Positions 1 through 6,391 of a DNA stretch of 8,982 nt are shown piece by piece (the stretch's first letter is position 1; every line of letters starts with the position of its first letter). The position numbers and the translations under genes are program-made. A model generated the notes under the pieces. That model had not been told where the DNA came from and did no database searches. It saw nothing but the letters and a program-made list of their open reading frames with translations. The DNA is from Gammaproteobacteria bacterium (GTDB lineage Bacteria > Pseudomonadota > Gammaproteobacteria > Eutrophobiales > Eutrophobiaceae): positions 1-8,982 of the forward strand of contig SMWN01000062.1 in NCBI GenBank assembly GCA_004356415.1. The letters are read 5' to 3'.

Positions 1-710
1 CCTGAGACGACAGGAAGTGAACAATCAAAAATGGCTCTGGCCAATGTTTCATTATTAAAAGCCCAGAGATCTTCAATCGAACCACCTCCACGTGAAAGTA
101 TGAGGACATCACATTCATTTCTTTTTTCCGCAGTCTTGAGCATGGTTGTAATCTGTTCTGCTGAACCTTCGCCCTGAACAGCCACGGGATAAATGATAAT
201 ATTTCCTGCGGGATAACGGCGTTTGAGGACACTTAAGATATCTCGAATAGCAGCGCCTGTGGGCGAAGTAATGATGCCAATTGTCCGGGGCATGTTCGGA
301 AGGGGCTGCTTGTGTTCTTCCTCAAATAGACCCTCCATGAATAATTTCTGTTTCAGCTCTTCATATGCACGCTGAAGACCCCCCTCACCTGCTAGCTCCA
401 TGTACTCAATAATTAATTGAAATTCGCCGCGCCCTTCATAAAGACTAACGTTTGCGCGTACAAGCACTTCAACACCATTTTCAGGTTCAAATTTAAGGAA
501 GCGATTTTTGTTTTTGAACATGGCACAGCGCACCTGGGAGTGGATATCCTTCAGGGTAAGATACATATGACCTGAGGCAGGGCGGGCAAAATTTGAAATC
601 TCCCCCTGTAGCCAGATGCTTGGGAAACTGCCTTCCAACACCGCTCGGACTTCACGATTCAATCGTGTGACGTTGTAGATGTCTCGCTGATTGACAGAAA
701 TATCGCTCAT
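1..710 (-). CDS. xseA: Exodeoxyribonuclease VII large subunit, partial (3' end beyond window)
   Basis: XseA is the catalytic large subunit of cytoplasmic exonuclease VII, which with small XseB subunits degrades single-stranded DNA to oligonucleotides. Reading the reverse strand from the ATG at 710-708 gives 236 complete codons with no stop, about half of the usual 450 or so residues; the rest lies left of base 1. The N-terminal OB-fold nucleic-acid-binding domain covers about residues 10-105 (SIWLQGEISNF, SGHMYLTLKD, YEGRGEFQL). The catalytic domain begins near residue 125 and includes GIITSPTGAAIRDIL (145-159), LKRRYP and SRGGGSIEDLW (207-217), all family hallmarks. The fragment ends in LPVVS, just before the expected GVGHETD motif. 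The start is chosen from alignment with E. coli XseA; a GGAG lies only one base upstream of the ATG, too close for a good ribosome binding site. The gene is divergent from guaB, a common gammaproteobacterial arrangement. Confidence 0.97.
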   Translation of the reverse strand, partial: MSDISVNQRDIYNVTRLNREVRAVLEGSFPSIWLQGEISNFARPASGHMYLTLKDIHSQVRCAMFKNKNRFLKFEPENGVEVLVRANVSLYEGRGEFQLIIEYMELAGEGGLQRAYEELKQKLFMEGLFEEEHKQPLPNMPRTIGIITSPTGAAIRDILSVLKRRYPAGNIIIYPVAVQGEGSAEQITTMLKTAEKRNECDVLILSRGGGSIEDLWAFNNETLARAIFDCSLPVVS

Positions 711-732
711 ACTCCAATGCTACGTAAAGATG

Positions 733-779
733 CGCCGGCTGGCAAAACAAACAGTGATTTACCATTCGGCTGCCCGGCG
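733..779. repeat. Imperfect inverted repeat in the xseA-guaB divergent region
   Basis: CGCCGG at 733-738 is matched by its reverse complement CCGGCG at 774-779, and GGCA (741-744) by TGCC (771-774). The arms therefore form a dyad with a short bulge that encloses the guaB -35 hexamer and stops one base before the -10. It could be an operator or an RNA hairpin in a leader of xseA; the sequence alone does not decide. I do not recognise it as a known regulator site. Confidence 0.3.
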
Positions 780-786
780 TTATAAT
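758..786 (+). promoter_or_regulatory. Predicted sigma-70 promoter of guaB with G+C-rich discriminator
   Basis: A perfect -10 hexamer TATAAT (781-786) lies exactly 17 bases downstream of TTTACC (758-763), which matches 4 of 6 positions of the -35 consensus. An A-rich stretch (744-753) precedes the -35 and could act as an UP element. The bases between -10 and the expected start site (about 793-795) are GCGCGG, a G+C-rich discriminator of the kind found in rRNA promoters and other promoters repressed by ppGpp/DksA. The E. coli guaBA promoter is growth-rate regulated, so the same control is plausible here; that is inference. The leader would be about 65 bases. I see no clear PurR box. Confidence 0.75.
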
Positions 787-824
787 GCGCGGTTATTTTT
801 ATCTTTAAATCAGATAGTTAAGCG

Positions 825-869
825 ATGCTAATCGTTCAAATATGCCAAATAATTAAGATATGCGTGTAA
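825..869 (+). other. Possible 14-codon upstream ORF overlapping the guaB start
   Basis: An ATG at 825 opens a reading frame of 14 codons (MLIVQICQIIKICV) that ends at a TAA at 867-869, just inside guaB in another frame. A second mini-ORF, ATG CCA AAT AAT TAA, lies at 842-856. Neither has a good Shine-Dalgarno sequence, and short ORFs of this size arise by chance in A+T-rich leaders. It is recorded only because it overlaps the guaB start and could affect initiation there. Confidence 0.15.
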
Positions 870-2323
870 ACGAGCAAGCCCTTACCTTTGATGATGTCCT
901 ATTAGTGCCCGCCTTCTCGGAGGTCTTACCCCGGGAAGTTGATCTAGCCGCCCGCCTGACAAGGGAAATAACACTCAACATTCCACTGCTGTCGGCCGCA
1001 ATGGACACCGTCACAGAATCCCGTCTGGCGATTGCTTTAGCCCAGGAAGGGGGCATTGGCATTATTCATAAGAACATGAGTCCGGAAGCACAAGCCAAGC
1101 AAGTTCGCTTGGTGAAGAAACATGAGAGTGGTGTGGTTAAAGACCCTTTAACCGTTTCGCCAGATACAACCATCCAAAAAGTGCTCGATTTGACCCGGCA
1201 CTACAAAATATCCGGTCTGCCAGTCGTGGATGGTGAAGATCTGGTTGGGATTGTCACCAGCCGAGACATGCGTTTTGAAACACGACTCAGCGATCCGATC
1301 CGGAATATCATGACAAAGAAAGATAAGTTGGTCACCGTCAATGAAGGGGCGAGTAAAGAAGAGATAAAAGGATTATTACACAAGCACCGGATTGAAAAGG
1401 TATTGGTGGTTAACAAGAATTTCCAGTTACGCGGGTTGGTGACAGCCAAGGATATTCAGAAAGCACATGAATTCCCGAATGCCTGTAAAGACAGTGATGA
1501 ACAGTTGCGTGTGGGTGCTGCTGTCGGTGTCAGTGAAGCATCTCAGGATAGGGTTGAAGCACTCATTCAAGACGGTGTTGACGTCATCGTTGTCGATACT
1601 GCACATGGTCATTCTGCAGGTGTGCTTGATATGGTGCGCTGGGTCAAAACAACATTTCCGGATAGTCAGGTGATTGGCGGCAACGTGGCGACGTCCGCAG
1701 GTGCCAAAGCCTTGGTTGATGCAGGGGCAGACGGCGTGAAGGTGGGTATCGGACCTGGTTCAATCTGTACAACTCGTATAGTTTCGGGTGTCGGTGTGCC
1801 ACAAATCAGTGCGGTTGCCAATGTGGCTGAGGCACTCAAGGGGACCGATATACCGTTTATTTCGGACGGAGGTATTCGTTTTTCCGGTGATGTTGCCAAG
1901 GCGATTGTTGCAGGCGCCTATTCAATCATGATTGGTGGATTGTTTGCCGGGACGGAAGAAGCGCCGGGGGAAGTCGAGTTATATCAGGGGCGTTCCTATA
2001 AAACCTACCGTGGTATGGGATCACTGGGTGCCATGTCAAAACAGCATGGTTCTTCTGATCGTTATTTTCAGGAGAACGATGAAATCGAAAAAATGGTACC
2101 TGAAGGGATTGAAGGGCGCGTACCGTATAAAGGTCCATTGGATGTCATCATTCATCAATTACTGGGTGGGGTGCGTGCGGCAATGGGTTATACCGGCTGT
2201 AAAGATCTGGAAGAAATGCGCACACGCCCAGAGTTCCTCCGTTTGACCAATGCGGGGATGCGTGAAAGTCATGTACATGATGTGACGATAACCAAGGAAC
2301 CACCGAATTATCGGATGGAGTAG
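860..2323 (+). CDS. guaB: Inosine-5'-monophosphate dehydrogenase
   Basis: GuaB oxidises IMP to XMP with NAD+, the first committed step of guanine nucleotide synthesis, as a cytoplasmic (beta/alpha)8-barrel enzyme. The 487 residues match E. coli GuaB (488) from end to end. The barrel is split by two CBS domains (about residues 92-203), which in the family bind regulatory purine nucleotides. The catalytic loop GPGSICTTR places the nucleophile at Cys303, flanked by Thr305. The mobile flap carries the Arg401-Tyr402 dyad (SSDRYF) that activates water, and YRGMGSLGAM binds the IMP phosphate. The C-terminus SHVHDVTITKEPPNYR is typical. ATG 860 is the start because a TAA lies in frame at 854-856 and the N-terminus aligns with E. 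coli; its ribosome binding site is weak (TTAAGAT). guaA follows after 125 bases, the usual guaBA pairing. Confidence 0.99.
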   Translation: MRVNEQALTFDDVLLVPAFSEVLPREVDLAARLTREITLNIPLLSAAMDTVTESRLAIALAQEGGIGIIHKNMSPEAQAKQVRLVKKHESGVVKDPLTVSPDTTIQKVLDLTRHYKISGLPVVDGEDLVGIVTSRDMRFETRLSDPIRNIMTKKDKLVTVNEGASKEEIKGLLHKHRIEKVLVVNKNFQLRGLVTAKDIQKAHEFPNACKDSDEQLRVGAAVGVSEASQDRVEALIQDGVDVIVVDTAHGHSAGVLDMVRWVKTTFPDSQVIGGNVATSAGAKALVDAGADGVKVGIGPGSICTTRIVSGVGVPQISAVANVAEALKGTDIPFISDGGIRFSGDVAKAIVAGAYSIMIGGLFAGTEEAPGEVELYQGRSYKTYRGMGSLGAMSKQHGSSDRYFQENDEIEKMVPEGIEGRVPYKGPLDVIIHQLLGGVRAAMGYTGCKDLEEMRTRPEFLRLTNAGMRESHVHDVTITKEPPNYRME

Positions 2324-2409
2324 ATGGTTCTATGTGGTAAGTCTTCTTAAATAGACACACGCAGAGTATAAAAATTTAACCTGGTCGTATGACTGAAAGT
2401 TGTTTAACC

Positions 2410-2451
2410 CTGACTCAATAATACTGGCTCAATAATTTTGGCCCAAGCATG
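2410..2451 (+). repeat. 14-base tandem repeat running into the guaA start codon
   Basis: Two 14-base units, CTGACTCAATAATA (2410-2423) and CTGGCTCAATAATT (2424-2437), are 12/14 identical and directly abut. A third, degraded unit (2438-2451, 9/14 to the second) follows in the same register and contains the guaA ATG (2449-2451). The rest of the 125-base guaB-guaA gap (2324-2409) shows no convincing terminator; TATAAA at 2367-2372 has only a poor -35 (TTCTTA, 2344-2349), so an internal promoter is not well supported. Confidence 0.6.
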
Positions 2452-4023
2452 ACCAATATACATTCTGAAAAAATTCTTATTCTGGATTTTGGTTCTCAGT
2501 ACACACAGTTGATCGCACGTCGCGTACGAGAGGCAAATATATACAGTGAAATTCATCCCTTCGATATGTCATCAGATGACATACAGGCATTTAATCCCAA
2601 GGCAATTATTCTTTCTGGTGGGCCTGAATCGGTAACGATTGAGAGTGATATCAATGCGCCTGAGATTGTCTTTCAAATGGATGTCCCAGTGCTGGGCATA
2701 TGTTATGGCATGCAGACTATGGCAGCGCAACTTGGTGGCAAGGTTGAATCTTCACCCGTGAGAGAGTTTGGTTACGCAAGGGTTCGTGCCAGAGGCCATA
2801 CGACATTATTAAAAGACATCCAGGATGACACCAATGATGAAGGTCATGGACTACTGGATGTCTGGATGAGCCACGGGGATAAGGTCGCCGAGTTGCCCGA
2901 AGGGTTCAAGGTCATGGCTTCGACAGACAACACACCGATTGCTGGGATGGCCGATGAAGAACGACACTTTTATGGTGTGCAATTTCACCCGGAAGTAACG
3001 CACACCAAACAGGGAGGAGCCATACTGCAAAGATTCCTGCATGAGATTTCGGGTTGTCAGTCTTTGTGGAATATGGACAACATTGCTGAAGATGCGATTC
3101 ATACCATCAGAGAAAAGGTTGGACAGGATGAGGTTTTATTGGGTTTATCTGGCGGAGTGGATTCCTCTGTTGTCGCTGCCCTGTTGCATGAAGCCATCGG
3201 CGATCAACTCACATGTGTATTTGTTGATAACGGCTTGCTTCGTTTACAAGAAGGCGATCAGGTCATGGAAAACTTTGCCAAGCATATGGGCGTCAAGGTC
3301 ATTCGTGTCAATGCAGAATCCCGGTTTCTGAAGGCACTTGAGGGGATATCTGACCCCGAAGAAAAGAGAAAAATTATTGGCAACAACTTCATCGATATTT
3401 TTGCTGAAGAAGCGGCCAAATTAAAAGGCATCAAGTGGCTGGCACAGGGGACGATTTATCCTGATGTTATTGAATCTGCTGGCGCAAAAACAGGCAAGGC
3501 ACAGATCATCAAGACGCATCACAATGTTGGTGGGCTGCCAGAAGACATGCAGTTTGAATTGGTTGAACCTTTGCGAGAATTGTTCAAGGATGAAGTGCGT
3601 AAACTTGGGTTACAGTTAGGATTGCCTGAAAGCATAGTCCATCGACACCCGTTTCCTGGCCCAGGTCTAGGTGTAAGAATATTAGGTGAAGTTAAGAAAG
3701 AGTATGCCGATCTGTTGCGTCTTGCAGATAATATTTTTATTGAAGAACTGCGTGTCAATGATCTTTATGACGAAGTCAGTCAGGCCTTTGTGGTCTTCTT
3801 ACCCGTCCGTTCGGTCGGTGTAATGGGCGATAGTCGTAAATACGATTATGTTGTTTCTTTACGTGCAGTTGTTACCCTTGATTTCATGACAGCACATTGG
3901 GCACACTTGCCTTATAAGTTTTTGGAAAAGGTTTCGAGTCGCATTATTAACGAGGTCGATGGTATTTCACGTGTAACCTATGATATTTCAAGCAAGCCGC
4001 CAGCCACTATTGAGTGGGAATGA
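2449..4023 (+). CDS. guaA: GMP synthase (glutamine-hydrolysing)
   Basis: GuaA converts XMP to GMP using ATP and glutamine, completing the branch begun by GuaB. The 524 residues align with E. coli GuaA (525) throughout. The class I glutamine amidotransferase domain (about 7-200) has the triad Cys85 (GICYGMQ), His180 and Glu182 (GVQFHPEVTH). The ATP pyrophosphatase domain (about 205-395) has the PP-loop SGGVDSS at 234-240, followed by FVDNGLLR and AQGTIYPDVIES. The C-terminal dimerisation domain contains HRHPFPGPGLGVR and ends in KPPATIEWE, nearly as in E. coli. Val475 replaces the Glu of E. coli in the RAVET segment, a position that I believe varies in the family. The start is set by alignment to MTENIH of E. 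coli. No Shine-Dalgarno is visible upstream (TTTTGGCCCAAGC). It is probably cotranscribed with guaB, since no terminator is seen between them. Confidence 0.99.
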   Translation: MTNIHSEKILILDFGSQYTQLIARRVREANIYSEIHPFDMSSDDIQAFNPKAIILSGGPESVTIESDINAPEIVFQMDVPVLGICYGMQTMAAQLGGKVESSPVREFGYARVRARGHTTLLKDIQDDTNDEGHGLLDVWMSHGDKVAELPEGFKVMASTDNTPIAGMADEERHFYGVQFHPEVTHTKQGGAILQRFLHEISGCQSLWNMDNIAEDAIHTIREKVGQDEVLLGLSGGVDSSVVAALLHEAIGDQLTCVFVDNGLLRLQEGDQVMENFAKHMGVKVIRVNAESRFLKALEGISDPEEKRKIIGNNFIDIFAEEAAKLKGIKWLAQGTIYPDVIESAGAKTGKAQIIKTHHNVGGLPEDMQFELVEPLRELFKDEVRKLGLQLGLPESIVHRHPFPGPGLGVRILGEVKKEYADLLRLADNIFIEELRVNDLYDEVSQAFVVFLPVRSVGVMGDSRKYDYVVSLRAVVTLDFMTAHWAHLPYKFLEKVSSRIINEVDGISRVTYDISSKPPATIEWE

Positions 4024-4030
4024 TTACGTG

Positions 4031-4107
4031 AAAAGTGAAGTGTGGAAAGTGATATGTTTAAAAACAACAAATATATATGACGTTTTATTCCTACAACTTT
4101 CACTTTT
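4031..4107. repeat. Inverted repeat bracketing the guaA-tadA gap
   Basis: AAAAGTGAA (4031-4039) and its exact reverse complement TTCACTTTT (4099-4107) are separated by 59 bases. There is no compact hairpin with a T-run, so this is not a convincing intrinsic terminator. The arms enclose the putative tadA promoter, so they might be an operator pair, or chance in an A+T-rich gap. Confidence 0.3.
4049..4077 (+). promoter_or_regulatory. Possible promoter of tadA
   Basis: GTGATA (4049-4054, 4/6 of the -35 consensus) and TATATA (4072-4077, 5/6 of the -10) are separated by exactly 17 bases. Transcription would begin near 4084, giving a leader of about 30 bases before tadA. The region is A+T-rich, so a chance match is quite possible, and read-through from guaA could also supply tadA. 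Confidence 0.35.
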
Positions 4108-4115
4108 AACCTGAG

Positions 4116-4565
4116 ATGAATGACGAAGACTGGATGCAGTATGCATTATCACTTGCCAAAAAGGCAGAACAGCAAGATGAAGTTCCGGTCGGTGCCATTC
4201 TTGTGATGGACGATGAATGCATTGCTGAAGGTTGGAACAAACCTATATCATCCAATGACCCTACAGCACATGCTGAAATCATGGCCCTGCGGGCCGCATC
4301 GGAACAACTTCAAAATTATCGCCTACCAAAAACGACGCTATACGTGACATTAGAGCCTTGTATGATGTGTGCCGGTGCCTTGATTCATGCAAGAGTTGCT
4401 CGTGTGGTTTATGGTGCAACGGATCCCAAGGCTGGCGCAGCAGGCAGTGTGTTTGAACTATTGGGGACAGATAAGCTGAACCACAAGATTGAAATTACAC
4501 CTGGTGTCATGAAAGATGAATGTGCCTCGTTACTGACATCATTTTTTCAACGCCGAAGAAGATAA
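4116..4565 (+). CDS. tadA: tRNA-specific adenosine deaminase
   Basis: TadA deaminates adenosine 34 of tRNA-Arg(ACG) to inosine in the cytoplasm, so that one tRNA can read CGU, CGC and CGA. The 149-residue protein has the cytidine/deoxycytidylate deaminase fold: the HAE motif gives zinc ligand His52 and proton-shuttling Glu54, and PCMMC gives zinc ligands Cys82 and Cys85, matching E. coli His57, Glu59, Cys87 and Cys90 with a constant offset of five. EVPVGAILV, WNKPI, DPTAHAEIMALR, LYVTLEPC and DPKAGAAGS are TadA signatures that separate it from free-nucleoside deaminases. The protein is shorter than E. coli TadA at both ends and finishes in RRRR. ATG 4116 gives the expected N-terminus (DWMQYALSLA), though only CTGAG precedes it as a possible ribosome binding site. 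In many gammaproteobacteria tadA lies after guaBA, as here. Confidence 0.97.
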   Translation: MNDEDWMQYALSLAKKAEQQDEVPVGAILVMDDECIAEGWNKPISSNDPTAHAEIMALRAASEQLQNYRLPKTTLYVTLEPCMMCAGALIHARVARVVYGATDPKAGAAGSVFELLGTDKLNHKIEITPGVMKDECASLLTSFFQRRRR

Positions 4566-4583
4566 GCAAAATAAAATAAGCCA

Positions 4584-5078
4584 ATGACAATCAATAACAC
4601 GACGACAAATATGGCTGAACGCCTCGGACAGGTCTTATTGCTCAGAGAAGAAATGTTGGTGACGGCCGAATCCTGTACGGGAGGAGGACTCGCCGAGCTG
4701 GTGACGCAGATTTCTGGGAGCTCTCAATGGTTTGAACGGGGTTATATCACCTATTCCAATGAGGCCAAGCGGGAGTGTCTTGGTGTCCGTCTGGAAACGC
4801 TTGAGACTTCAGGCGCTGTCAGCGAGGAAACGGCGCTGGAGATGGCGCAAGGTGCAATCTCAAACAGTCACGCTCAGATAGGCGTTGCTATCACAGGGGT
4901 TGCCGGCCCAGAGGGTGGAACGGCAGACAAACCAGTAGGCACTGTTTGTTTTGCATGGGTACACCAGGATGGCACGCGTCGTAGCGCCAGGGCCCAACTT
5001 CAGGGCGACAGACAGCGGGTGCGTCAGCAGGCGTGTATGCTGGCATTACAAGGTTCCCTGGATTTACTCGAATCCTGA
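4584..5078 (+). CDS. pncC: Nicotinamide-nucleotide amidohydrolase (PncC/CinA C-terminal family)
   Basis: PncC hydrolyses nicotinamide mononucleotide to nicotinate mononucleotide and ammonia, recycling NMN made by NAD-dependent DNA ligase into NAD synthesis. The 164 residues match the stand-alone E. coli enzyme (165) and lack the molybdopterin-binding-like N-terminal domain of full CinA proteins. Diagnostic segments are the active-site loop AESCTGG (28-34, with Ser30), GSSQWFERGYITYSNEAK (with Tyr57 and Lys62), GAVSEETALEMA, GVAGPEGGTADKPVGTV and the GDRQRVRQQA segment. ATG 4584 is preferred because it gives family length; a later ATG at 4611 would lose nine residues before MAERLG and remains possible. 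The gene starts 18 bases after tadA, suggesting one transcript. Lying just upstream of recA is the usual place for cinA/pncC genes. Confidence 0.95.
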   Translation: MTINNTTTNMAERLGQVLLLREEMLVTAESCTGGGLAELVTQISGSSQWFERGYITYSNEAKRECLGVRLETLETSGAVSEETALEMAQGAISNSHAQIGVAITGVAGPEGGTADKPVGTVCFAWVHQDGTRRSARAQLQGDRQRVRQQACMLALQGSLDLLES

Positions 5079-5121
5079 CTACACGTCTTCAGCAGTTGCA
5101 AATCTTTTCCCATCAAGTTTG

Positions 5122-5281
5122 GGAGTCTGTCGGACTATGGATGATTCTACTGCGACGATGAAAAAATCCCCCACTTTTCCTCTCTTTTTAGTTAAATAGG
5201 TTCACTATTCGCCTCAAAATAGTGAAAAACTGGGAAATTTTTCATTCGCCTCGCTACGAACCCCGTAATCCGACAGACTCC
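5122..5281. mobile_element. MITE-like palindromic element upstream of recA
   Basis: A perfect 13-base terminal inverted repeat, GGAGTCTGTCGGA (5122-5134) and TCCGACAGACTCC (5269-5281), bounds 160 bases. Extending inward, 17 of the first 19 positions match. Further in, ATGAAAAAATCCCCCA (5158-5173) pairs with TGGGAAATTTTTCAT (5231-5245) allowing one indel and a few mismatches, so most of the element could fold into one long imperfect hairpin. It holds no plausible gene. A 9-base word ATTCGCCTC occurs twice (5207-5215, 5244-5252). These features fit a non-autonomous miniature inverted-repeat element mobilised by a transposase elsewhere; I cannot assign the family and see no clear target-site duplication in the flanks. 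It could instead be a fixed large regulatory hairpin. Confidence 0.6.
5201..5226. repeat. Perfect hairpin inside the MITE-like element
   Basis: TTCACTATT (5201-5209) and AATAGTGAA (5218-5226) form a 9-base-pair stem around an 8-base loop. No T-run follows it on either strand, so it is not a typical intrinsic terminator. It lies between the two arms of the larger palindrome. Confidence 0.6.
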
Positions 5282-5302
5282 TAGGCTGAGCGGTCAGATT
5301 TA

Positions 5303-5311
5303 TGGGATAAT
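5303..5311 (+). promoter_or_regulatory. Candidate extended -10 promoter of recA
   Basis: GATAAT (5306-5311, 5/6 of the -10 consensus) is preceded by TGG at 5303-5305, which forms the TGN motif of an extended -10. No good -35 exists: the hexamer 17 bases upstream (5283-5288) is AGGCTG, directly beside the right end of the MITE-like element. Transcription would begin near 5318, about 30 bases before recA. No CTGT-N8-ACAG LexA box is visible between pncC and recA. Confidence 0.45.
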
Positions 5312-5347
5312 CATCTCACTTAAATCAAACATGTGGTGTATAAATCA

Positions 5348-6391
5348 ATGGACGAAAAGAAGAAACAAGCATTAACTGCCGCGCTAGGCCAAATTGAAAA
5401 GCAGTTCGGCAAGGGAGCTGTCATGCGAATGGGTGATGTGGGGTCGGCACATGATATTGAAGCGGTCTCATCCGGTTCACTGGGGTTGGATCTTGCCCTG
5501 GGCATTGGAGGATTGCCAAGAGGTCGGGTGATTGAAATTTATGGGCCGGAATCATCGGGCAAAACCACCCTGGCATTACATGCGGCGGCAGAAATTCAGA
5601 AATTGGGGGGCACCGCTGCCTTTATTGATGCGGAGCATGCATTGGATCCAGGTTATGCGGGCAAGCTGGGTGTGCAGATCGATGATTTGCTGCTCTCGCA
5701 ACCGGATACTGGCGAACAGGCCCTGGAAATAACCGATATGCTGGTGCGCTCAGGCGCAGTTGATGTGATTATTATTGACTCAGTTGCTGCATTGACACCA
5801 AAGGCCGAGATTGAAGGTGATATGGGTGCCAGTCATATGGGACTGCAAGCACGTCTCATGTCACAGGCACTGCGCAAACTAGCTGCAAATATCAAACGTT
5901 CGAATACCATGGTGATATTCATTAACCAGATTCGAATGAAGATTGGTGTCATGTTTGGCAATCCTGAAACCACGACGGGTGGTAATGCACTTAAATTTTA
6001 TGCTTCGGTACGTCTGGATATTCGACGCATTGGCGCGATTAAAAAGGGTGATGAAATCATCGGTAATGAGACGCGTGTGAAGGTCGTGAAAAACAAAGTC
6101 TCCCCGCCATTCAAGGAAGCTATTTTTGATATTATTTATGGGGAAGGTATCTCCAGAGAGAGTGAGATAGTGACCCTGGGTGTGAAACATGATTTGATTG
6201 AGAAAGCCGGGGCCTGGTATAGCTATAAAGGTGAACGAATCGGTCAGGGGAAAGATAATGTCAGGATTTTTCTCAAAGAAAACCCTGAAATTGCCGATGA
6301 AATAGAAAAAGGTATTCGTAGCGCAGTGATGCCTGATGTTGCTGATAAATCTTCCAGTGATGATGAGGCAGCCGAGGAAGCAGAAGCCTGA
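5348..6391 (+). CDS. recA: DNA recombinase RecA
   Basis: RecA forms ATP-dependent filaments on single-stranded DNA, catalyses homologous pairing and strand exchange, and stimulates LexA self-cleavage. The 347 residues align closely with E. coli RecA. Walker A is GPESSGKTT (66-74, Lys72), the catalytic Glu96 lies in DAEHALDP, Walker B ends at Asp144 (VIIIDSV), and Gln194 begins loop L2 (NQIRMKIGVMFGNPETTTGG). Loop L1 (EGDMGASHMG) and the C-terminal domain (EKAGAWYSYKGERIGQG) are intact, and the tail is acidic (SSSDDEAAEEAEA), as in regulated RecA proteins. ATG 5348 matches the family start (MDEKKKQALTAALGQIEKQFGKG); an in-frame GTG at 5333 would add five unmatched residues (MVYKS). GGTG at 5335-5338 is the only Shine-Dalgarno-like sequence, nine bases upstream. 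recX overlaps the end of the gene. Confidence 0.99.
   Translation: MDEKKKQALTAALGQIEKQFGKGAVMRMGDVGSAHDIEAVSSGSLGLDLALGIGGLPRGRVIEIYGPESSGKTTLALHAAAEIQKLGGTAAFIDAEHALDPGYAGKLGVQIDDLLLSQPDTGEQALEITDMLVRSGAVDVIIIDSVAALTPKAEIEGDMGASHMGLQARLMSQALRKLAANIKRSNTMVIFINQIRMKIGVMFGNPETTTGGNALKFYASVRLDIRRIGAIKKGDEIIGNETRVKVVKNKVSPPFKEAIFDIIYGEGISRESEIVTLGVKHDLIEKAGAWYSYKGERIGQGKDNVRIFLKENPEIADEIEKGIRSAVMPDVADKSSSDDEAAEEAEA
6374..6380 (+). promoter_or_regulatory. Shine-Dalgarno sequence for recX inside the recA tail
   Basis: GAGGAAG lies within the last codons of recA and ends seven bases before CTG 6388. Good complementarity to the 16S rRNA tail and suitable spacing support CTG as the recX start. A weaker alternative, CAGG at 6418-6421, stands eight bases before TTG 6430. 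Confidence 0.45.

Noticed and set aside
741..756. A-rich sequence upstream of guaB as a PurR box
   Set aside because: It lacks the central CG palindrome of the PurR operator (ACGCAAACGTTTGCGT type).
1932..2246. 104-codon plus-strand frame within guaB
   Set aside because: It is out of frame inside the conserved guaB sequence and its translation resembles no family.
3871..3873. Val475 in GuaA where E. coli has Glu as a damaging change
   Set aside because: The position appears to vary among GMP synthases (for example Thr in some bacteria), and all catalytic motifs are intact.
5075..5092. CTG...CAG resembling a LexA half-site pair at the end of pncC
   Set aside because: The spacing is 12 bases rather than 10, the flanking positions do not fit CTGT/ACAG, and it is more than 200 bases from the likely recA promoter.
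5109..5123. CCCA...TGGG hairpin after pncC as a terminator
   Set aside because: The stem is only four base pairs and no T-run follows.
4951..5199. 82-codon plus-strand frame running from pncC into the MITE-like element
   Set aside because: It overlaps the end of pncC out of frame, has no ribosome binding site or recognisable domain and ends in the palindromic element.
5286..5297. CTGAGCGGTCAG as a LexA site
   Set aside because: It has the CTG and CAG ends but only six bases between them, so it is not a LexA operator.
5333..5347. GTG start adding five residues (MVYKS) to RecA
   Set aside because: These residues match nothing at the RecA N-terminus, while ATG 5348 gives the family-typical start and keeps E. 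coli numbering for Lys72, Glu96, Asp144 and Gln194.
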